DNA from: an uncultured Gammaproteobacteria bacterium
Lineage (GTDB): Bacteria > Pseudomonadota > Gammaproteobacteria > Arenicellales > JAANXG01
DNA: 64,000 bases
Assembly (NCBI GenBank): GCA_947259705.1
Contig: CAMYNL010000004.1
Location: forward strand, 150,658-214,657
Direction: 5' to 3'
Part shown: piece by piece, positions 37,977 to 49,452 of the stretch
Layout: each line of letters starts with the position of its first letter
How positions within the stretch are numbered: position 1 is the first letter of the stretch
The notes under the pieces: model-generated
Database searches by the model: none
Seen by the model: the letters and a program-made list of their open reading frames with translations, nothing else
What the model was told of the DNA's origin: nothing
Program-made: the position numbers and the translations under genes

Positions 37977-38588
37977 TCAATGCGGGTACCGTGGCGGATA
38001 GGGACGGTAATAACGCGGACGTCGCGGATAGTAGTAGGGCCGGTAATAGGGAAACGGATGGTACCAGTACGGACGAAGGAACGGATCGTAGCCATAGTAA
38101 GGGTAAGGATAGGGATGGTAGTCAGGTTTCTCGTCCCAAAGGTAGAGGGTATCGACTTTCACCACCGGGTAGAGATAGGGGTGCGTGCCGATGTTCCTCG
38201 TCACCGCCGGCGCCAGGGCGCCGACAACGGTTACGTGGCGCCCGGGTGCGTACTGGGTCGGTTCCAGGAAACCGCCGGCCTCGGCGATGAAGCGCCCCGC
38301 GGTGCGGTCGGAATCGATGGGCCTGCCGTCACGCGTCAGGCGGCGGGCCACCACCTCAACGCGGGTTGAAGCAGCCAGATTCTCTGTCCCGACGATCTCG
38401 CCGCCCCACCGCACACGCTGGCCCACCCAGGCGCCGGGCGCGGCGCGCACCTCAGCCACAACCGGGCCTGCAATCGGCGCGCGGATGGCCGGTGGGGCGC
38501 TGGAGCAGGCCACGGCCGTCACGCTCAGGAGCGCGGTCCGCAACAAGGTGCGCGTTCTGCTGGTTATATCAGCGGTGCAGGATTTCAT
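37977..38588 (-). CDS. Slp-family outer-membrane lipoprotein
   Basis: 203 residues. The signal ends in a lipobox (AVAC, Cys28). The Slp core follows: GAWVGQRVRWGGEIVG, TRVEVVARRL, GRFIAEAGGFLEP and RHVTVVGALA. Slp proteins are starvation- or stress-linked outer-membrane lipoproteins of unknown mechanism. The last 45 residues are extraordinarily rich in Tyr, Pro and Arg, with repeated YPYY/RPYY-like units, not usual for the family. Alone on the minus strand between the thioredoxin/TPR gene and an unknown membrane gene. Confidence 0.82.
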   Translation of the reverse strand: MKSCTADITSRTRTLLRTALLSVTAVACSSAPPAIRAPIAGPVVAEVRAAPGAWVGQRVRWGGEIVGTENLAASTRVEVVARRLTRDGRPIDSDRTAGRFIAEAGGFLEPTQYAPGRHVTVVGALAPAVTRNIGTHPYLYPVVKVDTLYLWDEKPDYHPYPYPYYGYDPFLRPYWYHPFPYYRPYYYPRRPRYYRPYPPRYPH

Positions 38589-38622
38589 TGCGGCAGCGTC
38601 TCCGCGCGAGCCTCATCATCTG

Positions 38623-39645
38623 TTAACGACCGGGCGCCGGAGAAGGTGACGGGCACCCACCCGGCAAGTCCCCAGCGGGCGCCCTACGTTGCCGCGGCCA
38701 AAGCAGCCACAGAAACAGCAGTGAGCCGGTGATCAACGCCACCACCAACCACAGTGTAGGCAGCAGCGTAGACAGCTTGGTCGCCAGCTTGGCGAGCCTC
38801 GAGCCGATCTTCATACTGCCGGCGACGACGCCGATGTTGCGCCCGTCGCGGCTGATGCGGCGCACCCCCTTGCTTCCCAACAGGTTGCTCACCGCGTAGG
38901 TGGCCTGCGGGTTCACCGCGGCGGCGCGGCTGATGCGGGTCAGGTCGGCGGGGGTCTCGACTGATGCCATGGCGCCGCGCAGCGGCCCCGGGCCCAGCCG
39001 CCGCGCCGCCTTGCCGACTTCCGTTACCACCGCGGACAGCGGAGCGAAGTCCAGCGTGTGCAGAGATCGACGGCTGAGGCGCCCGAGCTGCCTCGCGAAG
39101 CGCCCACTGAGCGCGCCGACGCGCCTGAACGCCTTGAGCATCGCGGGCGCCCAGTCCAGGTTGGGAGCCAGGCTGGTGGCCAGACCCACCGCAGACAAGG
39201 CAAGAATGACGGTGTCGCCATCACCGTGTCGGATTTCCCGCCACCCCTGCACGGCCAGATCACGGATGTCACCCACTACAAAAAGGTCGAGCGACAGACT
39301 GCCCAGCATGCTTGCGGTATCGGTTGGCTCTCCGCTGGCGGCGCCGCGCAGGAAGCTGTCTGCCTGGCCCCAGAAGCTGCGGAGATGGAAATCGGCGCGG
39401 CGGGCGATGCGGGCCGCTTCCGCCGGGTCCCCAAGATGGGGATGCGAGGCAACGAACTCCGCCAGAGTTTTCGCTTCTGCCCAGCGCCCGGCACGGCCAA
39501 GGTCCCGCGCCTGCTGTAATGGCTCAACGGTCAGCAGCAGGGTGCCGTCGCGATGATGTAGTGCAAGGGCCGAGAACAACACCACGGCCAGAGCCAAGCC
39601 TGCGGCAAGCAGTCGGATTAAACGTAGCATCATCGTTACAGTCAT
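38623..39645 (-). CDS. Uncharacterised membrane protein
   Basis: 340 residues. One hydrophobic helix near the N-terminus (LLAAGLALAVVLFSALAL) and one near the end (TLWLVVALITGSLLFLWLL) flank a long soluble, Arg/Ala-rich part, which should lie in the periplasm. SLDLFVVGDIRDLAVQGW and DTVILALSAVGLATS form shorter hydrophobic stretches. I know no family. Composition and codon use look like the neighbours. It follows nothing obvious; upstream on the other strand is the 115-residue unknown. Confidence 0.6.
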   Translation of the reverse strand: MTVTMMLRLIRLLAAGLALAVVLFSALALHHRDGTLLLTVEPLQQARDLGRAGRWAEAKTLAEFVASHPHLGDPAEAARIARRADFHLRSFWGQADSFLRGAASGEPTDTASMLGSLSLDLFVVGDIRDLAVQGWREIRHGDGDTVILALSAVGLATSLAPNLDWAPAMLKAFRRVGALSGRFARQLGRLSRRSLHTLDFAPLSAVVTEVGKAARRLGPGPLRGAMASVETPADLTRISRAAAVNPQATYAVSNLLGSKGVRRISRDGRNIGVVAGSMKIGSRLAKLATKLSTLLPTLWLVVALITGSLLFLWLLWPRQRRAPAGDLPGGCPSPSPAPGR

Positions 39646-39745
39646 GCGGTCCGAGTTTATGCATGACTAGCATAGCATCAGCGATGCGCCGGGCGACGAA
39701 AAAACCGTTGCGGTGCTCGGGCTGTTTCCCTAATGTCTGCGGACA

Positions 39746-40093
39746 GTGAAATTGAGAATCCAAGACCCCCGCGGTATCAGCGTGAGTGGCGCCGAGCCGC
39801 TGCACCGGCGTGTCCCGACGGCGGATGAGGATGGCAAGCCGCTGGCGGATTTCATGATGCTGATTCCGGGCCTGCGGGACTGGCCGCGGGCCAGATTCGA
39901 GCGGGCCCTGGCGGCCATGCACGCGGTGCTGGGCAATTGCCAGGAGGTTGTGTTTGCCGACCTCAATGTGCCCTTGAATCTGCTCTGGGTGTCAGTCAAG
40001 ACCCGACCCGGGGTCATCTCGGAGGTAGCGGCCATGCTGCAGATGCGCATACCCGAGGCGTTGATCGTGTCGCCCCACGGGCGCGGCGGCTGA
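39746..40093 (+). CDS. Small conserved protein of unknown function
   Basis: 115 residues, GTG start, no signal. Segments such as DFMMLIPGLRDWPRARFERALAAM and VVFADLNVPLNLLWVSVKTRPG alternate helices and strands like a ferredoxin-type or ACT-like sandwich, and IPEALIVSPHG ends it. I recognise no family. It converges on the chloride-channel gene, which ends ten bases away. Confidence 0.6.
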   Translation: MKLRIQDPRGISVSGAEPLHRRVPTADEDGKPLADFMMLIPGLRDWPRARFERALAAMHAVLGNCQEVVFADLNVPLNLLWVSVKTRPGVISEVAAMLQMRIPEALIVSPHGRGG

Positions 40094-40103
40094 CGGCTCG
40101 CGA

Positions 40104-41885
40104 TCATGACCGGTAGGCCTTTTCCACGTCGGCCCGCGTCAGCACGCCGTAAACCTTTTCCGGCCCGGGTGTGCCGGCGCCGGTAACGAACAACGCCTCC
40201 TTGCCGGTGCGTTCCAGTGCCTCCAGCGCATCCTGCAGACTGGCGAGGATGGTGGTTTGCAGCAGATCCTGGCGCCGAGCGGGGATGGCCATCAGGTCCA
40301 CGTCGGACTCCTCGGTAGTCGTGCCCTCGAGGTAAAGGGCCAGGTCCGCGGCCGGCAACAGAGCGAGCACGGAATGCTCGTCCCGGATCAATACCCAGTG
40401 CGGTTCCTTACGCAACATAGCGGCCGCGCTATCACGGCTCACAGTGCGGTTCATGCGCACGATGTTCCGATCCATGACACTGGCGACGCCGATCCGGCGC
40501 AACGTCTGCGCCACCGGGTCGTTGCGATAGTCCAGTCCGCGGGCGCGCATGAGCAGTTGATAGACGGACGGTTTTCGGAACACGCCGCGGCTGACCAGCA
40601 TAGCGGCAATGACGGCAATCATTCCGGGCATGAGGATGTTTGGGTTGGCGGTCAGTTCCAGCAGGGCGATCAACGCCGCCAACGGCGCCTGCAGCGTCGC
40701 TGCCATCATCGCTGCCATGCCCAGCATGGCGTAGAAGCCCTGGTCAAAGGCGCGGCCGAAAAGCAGCAAAGCAGTGAGCCCCGCCAGACCGCCCGCGCCG
40801 GCGCCCATCACCAGTGTCGGCGCGATCAGCCCGCCGGGAAGGCCAAAGCCGATGCCGACCGCGGTGGCGAGCAGCTTGGCAACGACCATTACCGCCAGGA
40901 AGGCCAGGCCGAGTTCACCCAGCATGGCGGCGTTCATGGTGTCGTAGCCAATCCCCATAACTTCCGGTACCGGCGCCGCGAGAATACCGATGAAGATCCC
41001 GGCGAGGGTCATGCGCGACCAAACCGGCAGGTCGGGGAGCTGGCGCGACGTCCACATCAGCAAATGGATGAATGCCGCCGCGAGGGCGCCGACCAGCAGA
41101 CCCGTCGCCAGCACGTAGGGCAGCTCGGTTACCGAGTTCCAGTCCACAGCTGGCACCAACAACAGGTTGTCGTCACCGTATACCAGCCGGGTGAGCGCGG
41201 TGGCGCTGACTGCGGCCAGAATGATGGGCGCGAATCCGATTATGGTGTACTCCATCAATACCACCTCCATGGCGAAGATCACACCCGCCAGGGGGGTATT
41301 GAATCCGGCCGCGATGGCTGCGGCGACGCCGCAGCCGACCAGAGTGCGGATACTGTTGTTGGGCAGCGCCAGCCGCTGTCCGACCAGGCTGGCGGTGGCG
41401 GCGCCGAGGTGGATGCTGGGACCTTCGCGGCCCACCGAGTGACCAGTGACGATGCACAGCGCCGCGCCGATGAACTGCAGCAGCGCATTGCGCAACGGCA
41501 GATGACCCTGGTGGAAATTGAGGCGTTCGATTACATGCACCACGCCCACCTGCCTGGCGATAGGTGGCGCGGTGTGAAATATGATCCCAACCAGCAGGCC
41601 GCCGACGGTGCAGAACAACAGTCGCAGCGCTGGTGGCAGGGTCTCGAAGGCGCCGACCGCGGCGCCGGGCAATAGCTGCACTTGGGCGCTCTCGATGGTC
41701 CAGCGGAACAGGATGATTACCAGGCCCGCGAGCAGCCCACTGGCGATGCCCAGGAACGCCATCTGGGGCAGGGCCTCGACGCTGGCCATGCGCAGCCTTT
41801 GCCGCTCGGCGAATCGCTGCCAGCCGGTGCCGACCGCCTTACCGGTGCGGCCGGGGTTCCGCGGTCGCTGCTTGTCAGCGGCCAC
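40104..41885 (-). CDS. ClC-type voltage-gated chloride channel family protein
   Basis: About 593 residues from a GTG at 41885; the frame is open to 42089, but ATG 41789 or this GTG fits the family better. Ten or more membrane helices. The gating motif GREGPSIHLG and the filter region GLPGGLIAPTLVMGAGAGG are intact. At the position of E. coli ClC Glu203 the sequence is FAMEVVL, so the internal proton glutamate is a Val. A soluble C-terminus of about 160 residues carries two CBS-like halves (VASVMDRNIVRMNRT; VYGVLTRADVEKAY). It may be a chloride channel or uncoupled transporter in the inner membrane. Downstream of algC on the same strand. Confidence 0.85.
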   Translation of the reverse strand: MAADKQRPRNPGRTGKAVGTGWQRFAERQRLRMASVEALPQMAFLGIASGLLAGLVIILFRWTIESAQVQLLPGAAVGAFETLPPALRLLFCTVGGLLVGIIFHTAPPIARQVGVVHVIERLNFHQGHLPLRNALLQFIGAALCIVTGHSVGREGPSIHLGAATASLVGQRLALPNNSIRTLVGCGVAAAIAAGFNTPLAGVIFAMEVVLMEYTIIGFAPIILAAVSATALTRLVYGDDNLLLVPAVDWNSVTELPYVLATGLLVGALAAAFIHLLMWTSRQLPDLPVWSRMTLAGIFIGILAAPVPEVMGIGYDTMNAAMLGELGLAFLAVMVVAKLLATAVGIGFGLPGGLIAPTLVMGAGAGGLAGLTALLLFGRAFDQGFYAMLGMAAMMAATLQAPLAALIALLELTANPNILMPGMIAVIAAMLVSRGVFRKPSVYQLLMRARGLDYRNDPVAQTLRRIGVASVMDRNIVRMNRTVSRDSAAAMLRKEPHWVLIRDEHSVLALLPAADLALYLEGTTTEESDVDLMAIPARRQDLLQTTILASLQDALEALERTGKEALFVTGAGTPGPEKVYGVLTRADVEKAYRS

Positions 41886-42253
41886 GTGCTGGTCCAGTCG
41901 GGTTCGGGAGCGGTCGGCCGTCGCATCGGCCGCATGCCGTGACGGTCGGCCGCATCCTTTCCCGGCAGCGGCGGGCGAGGTGACGAATGTTCTTGGGGGC
42001 CATGCTGGTGTCGGGTCTAGGCCGTAATTCTGACCAAGATCCCGCGTGATATCGCGGTACAGCTGCGAAGGGACGCCGGCCTGGAGCACGGTGGATTACC
42101 GTAACCGGGGCTCGAGCGAAGCCCGCGTTCCGCCATGCCTGGTTCAGTGGCGGCCGGAACAACCGATACGGGCCGTTTCGCGGTGAAGTTCAAACATCCC
42201 AAGCTTGGCAGTGCATTACCGATTATCCCTCACAGCGAAGCAAGATGTGGGAA
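41886..42253. other. Gap between algC and the ClC gene
   Basis: About 370 bases if the ClC gene starts at 41885. The ClC frame stays open to 42089 without family resemblance. I see a ten-base palindrome CCAAGCTTGG at 42199-42208 but no T-run terminator, repeat or RNA gene. Confidence 0.5.
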
Positions 42254-43639
42254 CTAGAACGGCACGTTCACTCCGGGCCGGGTGCGCTGGATCAGTGATC
42301 GGAACTGGTCCTGGATGCGGGACAGGGCCTGCTCGCTGTCGGCCTCGAATCGCAGCACCAGTATCGGCGTGGTATTGGACGGACGCACCAGCCCGAAGCC
42401 GTCCTCGAAGTCCACCCGCAGGCCATCGATACGGCTCACCGTGCCATTGGGGAAATCCGCGGCCGCTGCCAGTTCGTCCATGAAAACGAAGTGCTCGCCC
42501 TCGGCCATCTCGATACGCAGTTCCGGCGTATTGATGCTGTCCGGCAGCGCCGCGAACACGCTGGACGGCTCCCTCTCGTCCCTCGACAGCAGTTCCAGCA
42601 GGCGCGCACCGGCATACATGCCGTCGTCAAAACCGTACCAGCGCTCCTTGAAAAATATGTGGCCGCTCATCTCGCCCGCCAGCACTGCTTCCTCGCTCGC
42701 CCTGAGCTTGGCCTTGATGAAAGAGTGGCCGGTCCGCCACATAACCGGCTTGCCACCGGCGGCGCTGATTGCGGCGGGAAGATTGCGGGAGCATTTGACG
42801 TCGAACACCACTTCGGCACCCGGCCGGCGCCGCAGGATGTCCCGGGCATAGAGGATCATCTGCCGGTCCGGCCAAATATTGCTGCCGTCGGGCGAGACCA
42901 CCCCCAGCCGGTCGCCGTCACCGTCGAAGGCGAAGCCCAGGTCGGCGCCGGTTTCTTGCACGGCCGTGATGAGGTCAGCCAGGTTTTCCGGCTGGCTCGG
43001 GTCCGGATGGTGGTTGGGAAACGTTCCGTCGACGTCACAGTACAACTCGGTAAGTTCACAGCCGAGTTCGCGAAACAGCCGAGGCGCCACGGCCCCGGCG
43101 ACGCCGTTACCGCAGTCGATGACTAGCTTCAGGGGGCGCTGCAGCGAAACGTCGCCAACGATGCGGGTGATGTAGGCGTCGATTACCGACTCTTCACGCA
43201 ATATGCCCGCACCATTGGCCAGGCGCCGGTCACGGATACGCTGTTTCAACTGTTGAATACGTTCGCCAGCCAGGGTCTCGCCCGCGATTACCATCTTCAG
43301 TCCGTTGTAGTCCGGCGGGTTGTGGCTGCCGGTGATGGCCACCGCCGACGGTATGCCGAGATGGTAGGCCGCGAAGTAGACCACCGGTGTGGGTGCCAGA
43401 CCGATCTCGATGGCATCGCAACCGGCGGCCATGATACCCGCCGCCAGCGCCTGTGACATGGCGGGACCCGAGAGACGGCCGTCGCGGCCGATGATGATCG
43501 CATCCTGGCCATGTTCCAGCGCCTCACTGCCAAGCGCCTGGCCGACGCGCCGCACTATTCCGGTGGACAGCGTCTTGCCCACAATCCCACGGATATCGTA
43601 GGCCTTGAAGATCTCATCGGGGAGGGATGTGTCGTTCAC
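42254..43639 (-). CDS. algC: Phosphomannomutase/phosphoglucomutase
   Basis: 461 residues, GTG start. The four signature loops are intact: phosphoserine loop TGSHNPPDYNG, metal loop DGDGDR, sugar loop GEMSGH and phosphate-binding RPSNTTP. It interconverts mannose or glucose 6- and 1-phosphates for LPS and exopolysaccharides. Length equals AlgC of Pseudomonas (463). An extended -10 lies 31 to 39 bases before the start. In other gammaproteobacteria algC often follows dut-coaBC, whose genes are also in this window but separated by the TCA block. Confidence 0.94.
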   Translation of the reverse strand: MNDTSLPDEIFKAYDIRGIVGKTLSTGIVRRVGQALGSEALEHGQDAIIIGRDGRLSGPAMSQALAAGIMAAGCDAIEIGLAPTPVVYFAAYHLGIPSAVAITGSHNPPDYNGLKMVIAGETLAGERIQQLKQRIRDRRLANGAGILREESVIDAYITRIVGDVSLQRPLKLVIDCGNGVAGAVAPRLFRELGCELTELYCDVDGTFPNHHPDPSQPENLADLITAVQETGADLGFAFDGDGDRLGVVSPDGSNIWPDRQMILYARDILRRRPGAEVVFDVKCSRNLPAAISAAGGKPVMWRTGHSFIKAKLRASEEAVLAGEMSGHIFFKERWYGFDDGMYAGARLLELLSRDEREPSSVFAALPDSINTPELRIEMAEGEHFVFMDELAAAADFPNGTVSRIDGLRVDFEDGFGLVRPSNTTPILVLRFEADSEQALSRIQDQFRSLIQRTRPGVNVPF

Positions 43640-43669
43640 TGGTGAGCGTACCGGGTGAGTAAACGCCTA

Positions 43670-43678
43670 ATTATAACA
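43670..43678 (-). promoter_or_regulatory. Extended -10 promoter of algC
   Basis: On the minus strand TGTTATAAT is a perfect extended -10 (TGn then TATAAT). There is no good -35, which an extended -10 can compensate for. The start point would be near 43664, about 25 bases before the GTG. Confidence 0.5.
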
Positions 43679-43686
43679 ATATGGCG

Positions 43687-43708
43687 GGGAGGAGCGACCG
43701 CCCCTCCC
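43687..43708 (-). other. Hairpin after lpd
   Basis: On the minus strand GGGAGGGGC, a four-base loop and GCTCCTCCC pair over nine bases (one G-U), ten bases past the lpd stop. The T-rich sequence after it is interrupted (CGCCATATTGTT), so it may be a weak terminator or a 3' end stabiliser for the sucAB-lpd message. Confidence 0.55.
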
Positions 43709-43717
43709 GGATATCGG

Positions 43718-45244
<1,527 letters not shown>

Positions 45245-46462
45245 TCAAACCTGCAACAGCAGGCGGGTGGGATCTTCCAGCGACTCCTTGATGGTGACCA
45301 GGAACCGCACCGCTTCCGCGCCGTCGATTATTCTATGGTCGTAGGTCAGTGCCAGGTACATCATGGGTCTGATGACGATCTGGCCGTCCTCGGCGATGGG
45401 CCGCTGCTCGATACGGTGCATGCCCAGTATGCCGCTCTGGGGAGGGTTCAGTATTGGCGTCGAGAGCATCGATCCAAAGACCCCCCCGTTGGTGATGGTG
45501 AAGGTGCCTCCCATCAGCTCCTCCATTGCCAGGGTGCCCCCCTTGGCCTTCTTCCCCAGTTCGCCTATCTCGGTTTCAATCTCGGCAAAACCCTTGCCAT
45601 CCACGTCCCGAACAATCGGCACCACCAGTCCTCGCGGTGATGCCGCTGCAATGCCGATGTCGTAGTAGTCGTGGTAGACGATATCGTTGCCGTCAACGGA
45701 GGCATTCAACACCGGGAACCTCTTCAGCGCCTCGACGCTGGCCTTGACGAAAAACGACATCATGCCCAGCCGGGCACCATGTTTTTCCTCGAATGCATCG
45801 CGGTACTTCTTGCGCAGCTCCATCACCGCCTTCAGGTTGACGTCATTGAAGGTGGTCAACATGGCGGCGGTGTTCTGTGCCTCCTTCAGTCGCGAGGCGA
45901 TGGTGGCGCGTAACCGGGTCATGGGCTCACGCCTTTCGGTGCGGGCCCCGGCAACGGCGGGTGCCGGCGGCGAAGTTGGTCGGGGCGCGGCCGGAATCGC
46001 CGCAGGAGGCGTTTTGCGCGTCGCATCGAGGTATCTGACCACGTCTGCCTTGGTCAGCCGCCCGTCCTTTCCGGTGCCTTCTATCTGCGCCGGATCGAGA
46101 TCGTTCTCGGCGATTATCTTGCGCACTGCCGGGCTGAGCGCGATGTCCGATCCACGGGTTTCGGCATCGGGCTGGACTGCCCCGGCGGCCGGGGCCGGCT
46201 CCGCCGGCTTGGCATCTACGATCTCCTGTGCCTCAATGACCGCTATCAGTTCGTCGCTGTTCACGATATCACCATCACTGCGCAGCAGTTCCTTGATAAC
46301 CCCATCCTGGGGCGCGGGAACCTCGAGGACCACCTTTTCGGTCTCTATGTCTACCAGGTTCTCATCGCGGCGAACGGTGTCACCTACATTCTTGTGCCAG
46401 CTCAGCAGCGTGGCCTCAGACACCGACTCGGGCAACACTGGAACTTTCACTTCAACCGACAT
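45245..46462 (-). CDS. sucB: Dihydrolipoyllysine succinyltransferase (E2 of 2-oxoglutarate dehydrogenase)
   Basis: 405 residues. One lipoyl domain with the modified Lys43 in [11 protein letters not shown], an Ala/Pro linker, an E3-binding domain ([33 protein letters not shown], residues about 108-140), a second linker and the catalytic core. The catalytic His and Asp lie in [13 protein letters not shown] near the end. Makes succinyl-CoA in the cytoplasmic core of the complex. Overlaps the 3' end of sucA by 11 bases. Confidence 0.97.
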   Translation of the reverse strand: MSVEVKVPVLPESVSEATLLSWHKNVGDTVRRDENLVDIETEKVVLEVPAPQDGVIKELLRSDGDIVNSDELIAVIEAQEIVDAKPAEPAPAAGAVQPDAETRGSDIALSPAVRKIIAENDLDPAQIEGTGKDGRLTKADVVRYLDATRKTPPAAIPAAPRPTSPPAPAVAGARTERREPMTRLRATIASRLKEAQNTAAMLTTFNDVNLKAVMELRKKYRDAFEEKHGARLGMMSFFVKASVEALKRFPVLNASVDGNDIVYHDYYDIGIAAASPRGLVVPIVRDVDGKGFAEIETEIGELGKKAKGGTLAMEELMGGTFTITNGGVFGSMLSTPILNPPQSGILGMHRIEQRPIAEDGQIVIRPMMYLALTYDHRIIDGAEAVRFLVTIKESLEDPTRLLLQV

Positions 46463-49280
46463 TGCTTTTCTTCCTTATCGTTTCGTCTTGTTCAACCAGC
46501 GATGACAGCGCGCTATCCACAAGCTTTCGCTGCTGCTCGGCGTGGACCGAGAAATAACCGGCGGCTGGGGAGGCGGAGGCCGAACGGCCCGCATAAAGCA
46601 GCGCCTGATCGGGCCTCACGCAAGCGCGCAGATGATGTTGGATCTGATACCATGCGCCCTGATTACGCGGCTCTTCCTGGCACCAGAAGACCTCGTGGGC
46701 GTTCTTGTAGCGTCGCATCTGTTCCCGCAACTGCTTGCGGGGAAACGGGTAAAGCTGCTCCACGCGGATCACCACCACGTTCTTCAACTCGCGCTTGCGT
46801 TTCTCCTCCAGCAGGTCGAAGTAGACCTTGCCGCTGCACAGTACCAGGCGTTCGATGTCCCGATTACGATGCTCGTCGATCTCGGGAATGATGACCTGGA
46901 AACCACCGCTGCCAAGGTCCTCAAGCGGCGAAGTCGACAGCTTATGCCGCAGCAGGCTCTTCGGCGTCATCACAATGAGCGGGCGACGAAACGCTCGGAC
47001 TGCCTGCCGCCGAATCATGTGGAAGAATTGAGCAGGGGTGGTGGGCACGCAGACCTGCTGATTGAAATCGGCACATAGTTGCATGTAGCGCTCCAGACGC
47101 GCCGACGAATGTTCCGGTCCCTGACCCTCGTAGCCGTGGGGCAGGAACAGGGTCAGTCCGCACATCCGGCCCCACTTGGCATCGCCACTACTTATGAACT
47201 GGTCGATCACCACCTGGGCGCCGTTGGCGAAGTCGCCGAACTGTGCCTCCCAGATTACCAGGGTGTGGGGCTCCGCAGTGGCGTAGCCATATTCGAAGGC
47301 GAGCACGGCTTCTTCCGACAGCAGGGAATTGATGACCAGGAAGCGGGACTGCTCATCAAACAGGTTGCGTAGCGGTAGGTATACCTCACCGGTCTTCTGG
47401 TCGTGCAGGGCGGCGTGTCGGTGGAAGAACGTGCCGCGTGCGGAATCCTGTCCCGAAATGCGTATCGGGTGCCCTTTGGAGACCAGCGACGCATAGGCCA
47501 GCGTCTCCGCCATGCCCCAGTCAAGATTCAGTTCTCCGTCGGCCATCTTGTGGCGATCGTCCATGATTTTCTTGACCCGCGGGTGCAACTCGAAGCCGTC
47601 CGGTAGCCGCTGCAGTTGCTCTGCCAGTTCGCGCAGTCGGGGGACGGGGACGGAGGTATCCACCTCGTCATCCCATTTGCCATGCAGAAAGGGCTGCCAG
47701 TCCACGGCGTAGGGGTTCTTTACGTTTTGCAGGAAGTCCCGTACCACTATCTTGCCGGCGTCCAGCGAATCACGATAATTGGTCACCATGGCATTGGCGT
47801 CGTCCTGGGTGACGACCCCCTCTGCTACCAGGCGTCGTGTGTAGAGCTCGCGGGTGGTCGGCAACTTTTTGATGGCCTGGTACATCAGCGGCTGGGTCAC
47901 CCGCGGTTCGTCGGCCTCGTTGTGTCCGTGACGGCGGTAGCAAATCAGATCGATCACCACGTCTTTCCTGAACTGCGTGCGGAAATCGAGTGCCAGCTGG
48001 GTGACAATCATGACCACTTCCGGGTCATCACCATTGACGTGGAAGATCGGCGCCTGGACCATTTTCGCCACTTCCGTGCAGTACAGCGTTGAACGCGCAT
48101 CAAGCGGGTTACTGGTGGTGAAACCGATCTGGTTGTTGACAATTACGTGGACCGTGCCGCCGGTCCCGTAACCCCGGGTCTTGGAGAGGCTCAGCGTTTC
48201 CATGACCACGCCCTGGCCTGCGAATGCCGCATCGCCATGCACTACCACCGGCAGCACGGAGTGTCCTTCACGGTCGTCTCGTCGCAATTGACGCGCCTTC
48301 ACGGAACCCTCAACGACCGGGGAGACGATCTCCAGATGAGAGGGATTGAATGCCAGGGCCACGTGAACCGGGCCACCCGGAGTCTGGATGTCGGAGGAAA
48401 AGCCCTGGTGGTACTTGACGTCACCGGAACCCTTCAATTCCGAGATGTTGTACTTGCCCTCAAACTCGGAAAACAGGTCCTTTGGCGATTTGCCCAGGAT
48501 GTTGACCAGCACGTTGAGACGCCCGCGGTGCGCCATGCCCAGCACGATTTCACGGACGCCGTTGGCACCGCCGCGCTGGACGAGCTCGTCGATCAGGGGA
48601 ATCAGGCTCTCGCTACCCTCGAGCGAGAACCGCTTCTGACCGACATACTTGGTGTGCAGGTACTTCTCAATTCCTTCAGCGGCGGTGAGGCGTTCAAGTA
48701 TGTCACGGCGTTTCTCGGCGTCGAACCGGGCGCCGCCCTGCATGGGCTCGAGCCGTGCCTGCAACCAGCGCTTTTCCTCGGTGTTTGTGATGTGCATGTA
48801 CTCGGAACCGATGGTTCCGCAGTAGACCTTGCGTAACAGCTCTAGTATGTCCCGCAGTCGCATGCGTTCCGGTGCGGCGAGGGACCCGGTATTGAACTCC
48901 TGGTCCATGTCCGAGTCATTCAGCCCGTGAAATGTCGGGTCGAGGTCCGGAACCGGCGTCGGCTGGAGCAACCCCAGCGGGTCGATGTCCGCCTGCTGGT
49001 GCCCGCGTACCCGGTATGCGTTGATGACGCGCAGCACCGATGACTGCTTGGCGGCCGCGGTCTCGGTCAGCCGCGGCGCCATCCGGCCGGCCGGACGGCT
49101 GGCCTTTACGAGATGGGCCGACTGCTGGTCCAGACCGGCGAAGAAGTGGCGCCAGTCTTCATCTACAGATGCCGGGTCGTCAAGATATTGCCGGTAACGA
49201 TCCTCGAGAAAGCGGGCGTTTGTCCCGGTGAGCAGGGAGTCGCGTGAGGAGTCAGAAAAGAACTTGAGAGGGCCAATCAT
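46452..49280 (-). CDS. sucA: 2-oxoglutarate dehydrogenase E1
   Basis: 942 residues, thiamine-diphosphate enzyme that decarboxylates 2-oxoglutarate. The N-terminal [24 protein letters not shown] segment binds the E2/E3 partners. [14 protein letters not shown], the ThDP/Mg loop [10 protein letters not shown]...GHNEADEP and [21 protein letters not shown] are standard. Length matches E. coli (933). A likely promoter lies at 49349-49377 between gltA and sucA, so the operon can start here or read through from gltA. Confidence 0.97.
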   Translation of the reverse strand: MIGPLKFFSDSSRDSLLTGTNARFLEDRYRQYLDDPASVDEDWRHFFAGLDQQSAHLVKASRPAGRMAPRLTETAAAKQSSVLRVINAYRVRGHQQADIDPLGLLQPTPVPDLDPTFHGLNDSDMDQEFNTGSLAAPERMRLRDILELLRKVYCGTIGSEYMHITNTEEKRWLQARLEPMQGGARFDAEKRRDILERLTAAEGIEKYLHTKYVGQKRFSLEGSESLIPLIDELVQRGGANGVREIVLGMAHRGRLNVLVNILGKSPKDLFSEFEGKYNISELKGSGDVKYHQGFSSDIQTPGGPVHVALAFNPSHLEIVSPVVEGSVKARQLRRDDREGHSVLPVVVHGDAAFAGQGVVMETLSLSKTRGYGTGGTVHVIVNNQIGFTTSNPLDARSTLYCTEVAKMVQAPIFHVNGDDPEVVMIVTQLALDFRTQFRKDVVIDLICYRRHGHNEADEPRVTQPLMYQAIKKLPTTRELYTRRLVAEGVVTQDDANAMVTNYRDSLDAGKIVVRDFLQNVKNPYAVDWQPFLHGKWDDEVDTSVPVPRLRELAEQLQRLPDGFELHPRVKKIMDDRHKMADGELNLDWGMAETLAYASLVSKGHPIRISGQDSARGTFFHRHAALHDQKTGEVYLPLRNLFDEQSRFLVINSLLSEEAVLAFEYGYATAEPHTLVIWEAQFGDFANGAQVVIDQFISSGDAKWGRMCGLTLFLPHGYEGQGPEHSSARLERYMQLCADFNQQVCVPTTPAQFFHMIRRQAVRAFRRPLIVMTPKSLLRHKLSTSPLEDLGSGGFQVIIPEIDEHRNRDIERLVLCSGKVYFDLLEEKRKRELKNVVVIRVEQLYPFPRKQLREQMRRYKNAHEVFWCQEEPRNQGAWYQIQHHLRACVRPDQALLYAGRSASASPAAGYFSVHAEQQRKLVDSALSSLVEQDETIRKKSNVG

Positions 49281-49348
49281 TGGTGTCGGTGAGCGGACTC
49301 ATGGGTTAGGTTGACGGTGGATGTTGATGCCCCCGAATGGTGCGGGGA

Positions 49349-49377
49349 ATTATAAAGCATAACGTTCGCAAGGTTAA
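49349..49377 (-). promoter_or_regulatory. Candidate sigma70 promoter of sucA-sucB-lpd
   Basis: On the minus strand TTAACC (four of six), 17 bases and a perfect TATAAT, about 70 bases before the sucA ATG, within the 172-base gltA-sucA gap. Confidence 0.5.
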
Positions 49378-49452
49378 ACCGGCAGTGCCTGGTTGTCTGT
49401 GCATCCCGACGGTCGGCGGCAGGTCTTCCAGGTCTAGGTCGATCGGCCCGGA

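Noticed and set aside
40257-41675. Long plus-strand frame inside the ClC gene
   Set aside because: Rich in Gln, Arg and His as expected for the shadow of a GC-rich membrane gene; the opposite strand has conserved ClC motifs.
42199-42208. CCAAGCTTGG palindrome
   Set aside because: Ten bases, no T-run and no second copy; expected by chance at this length.
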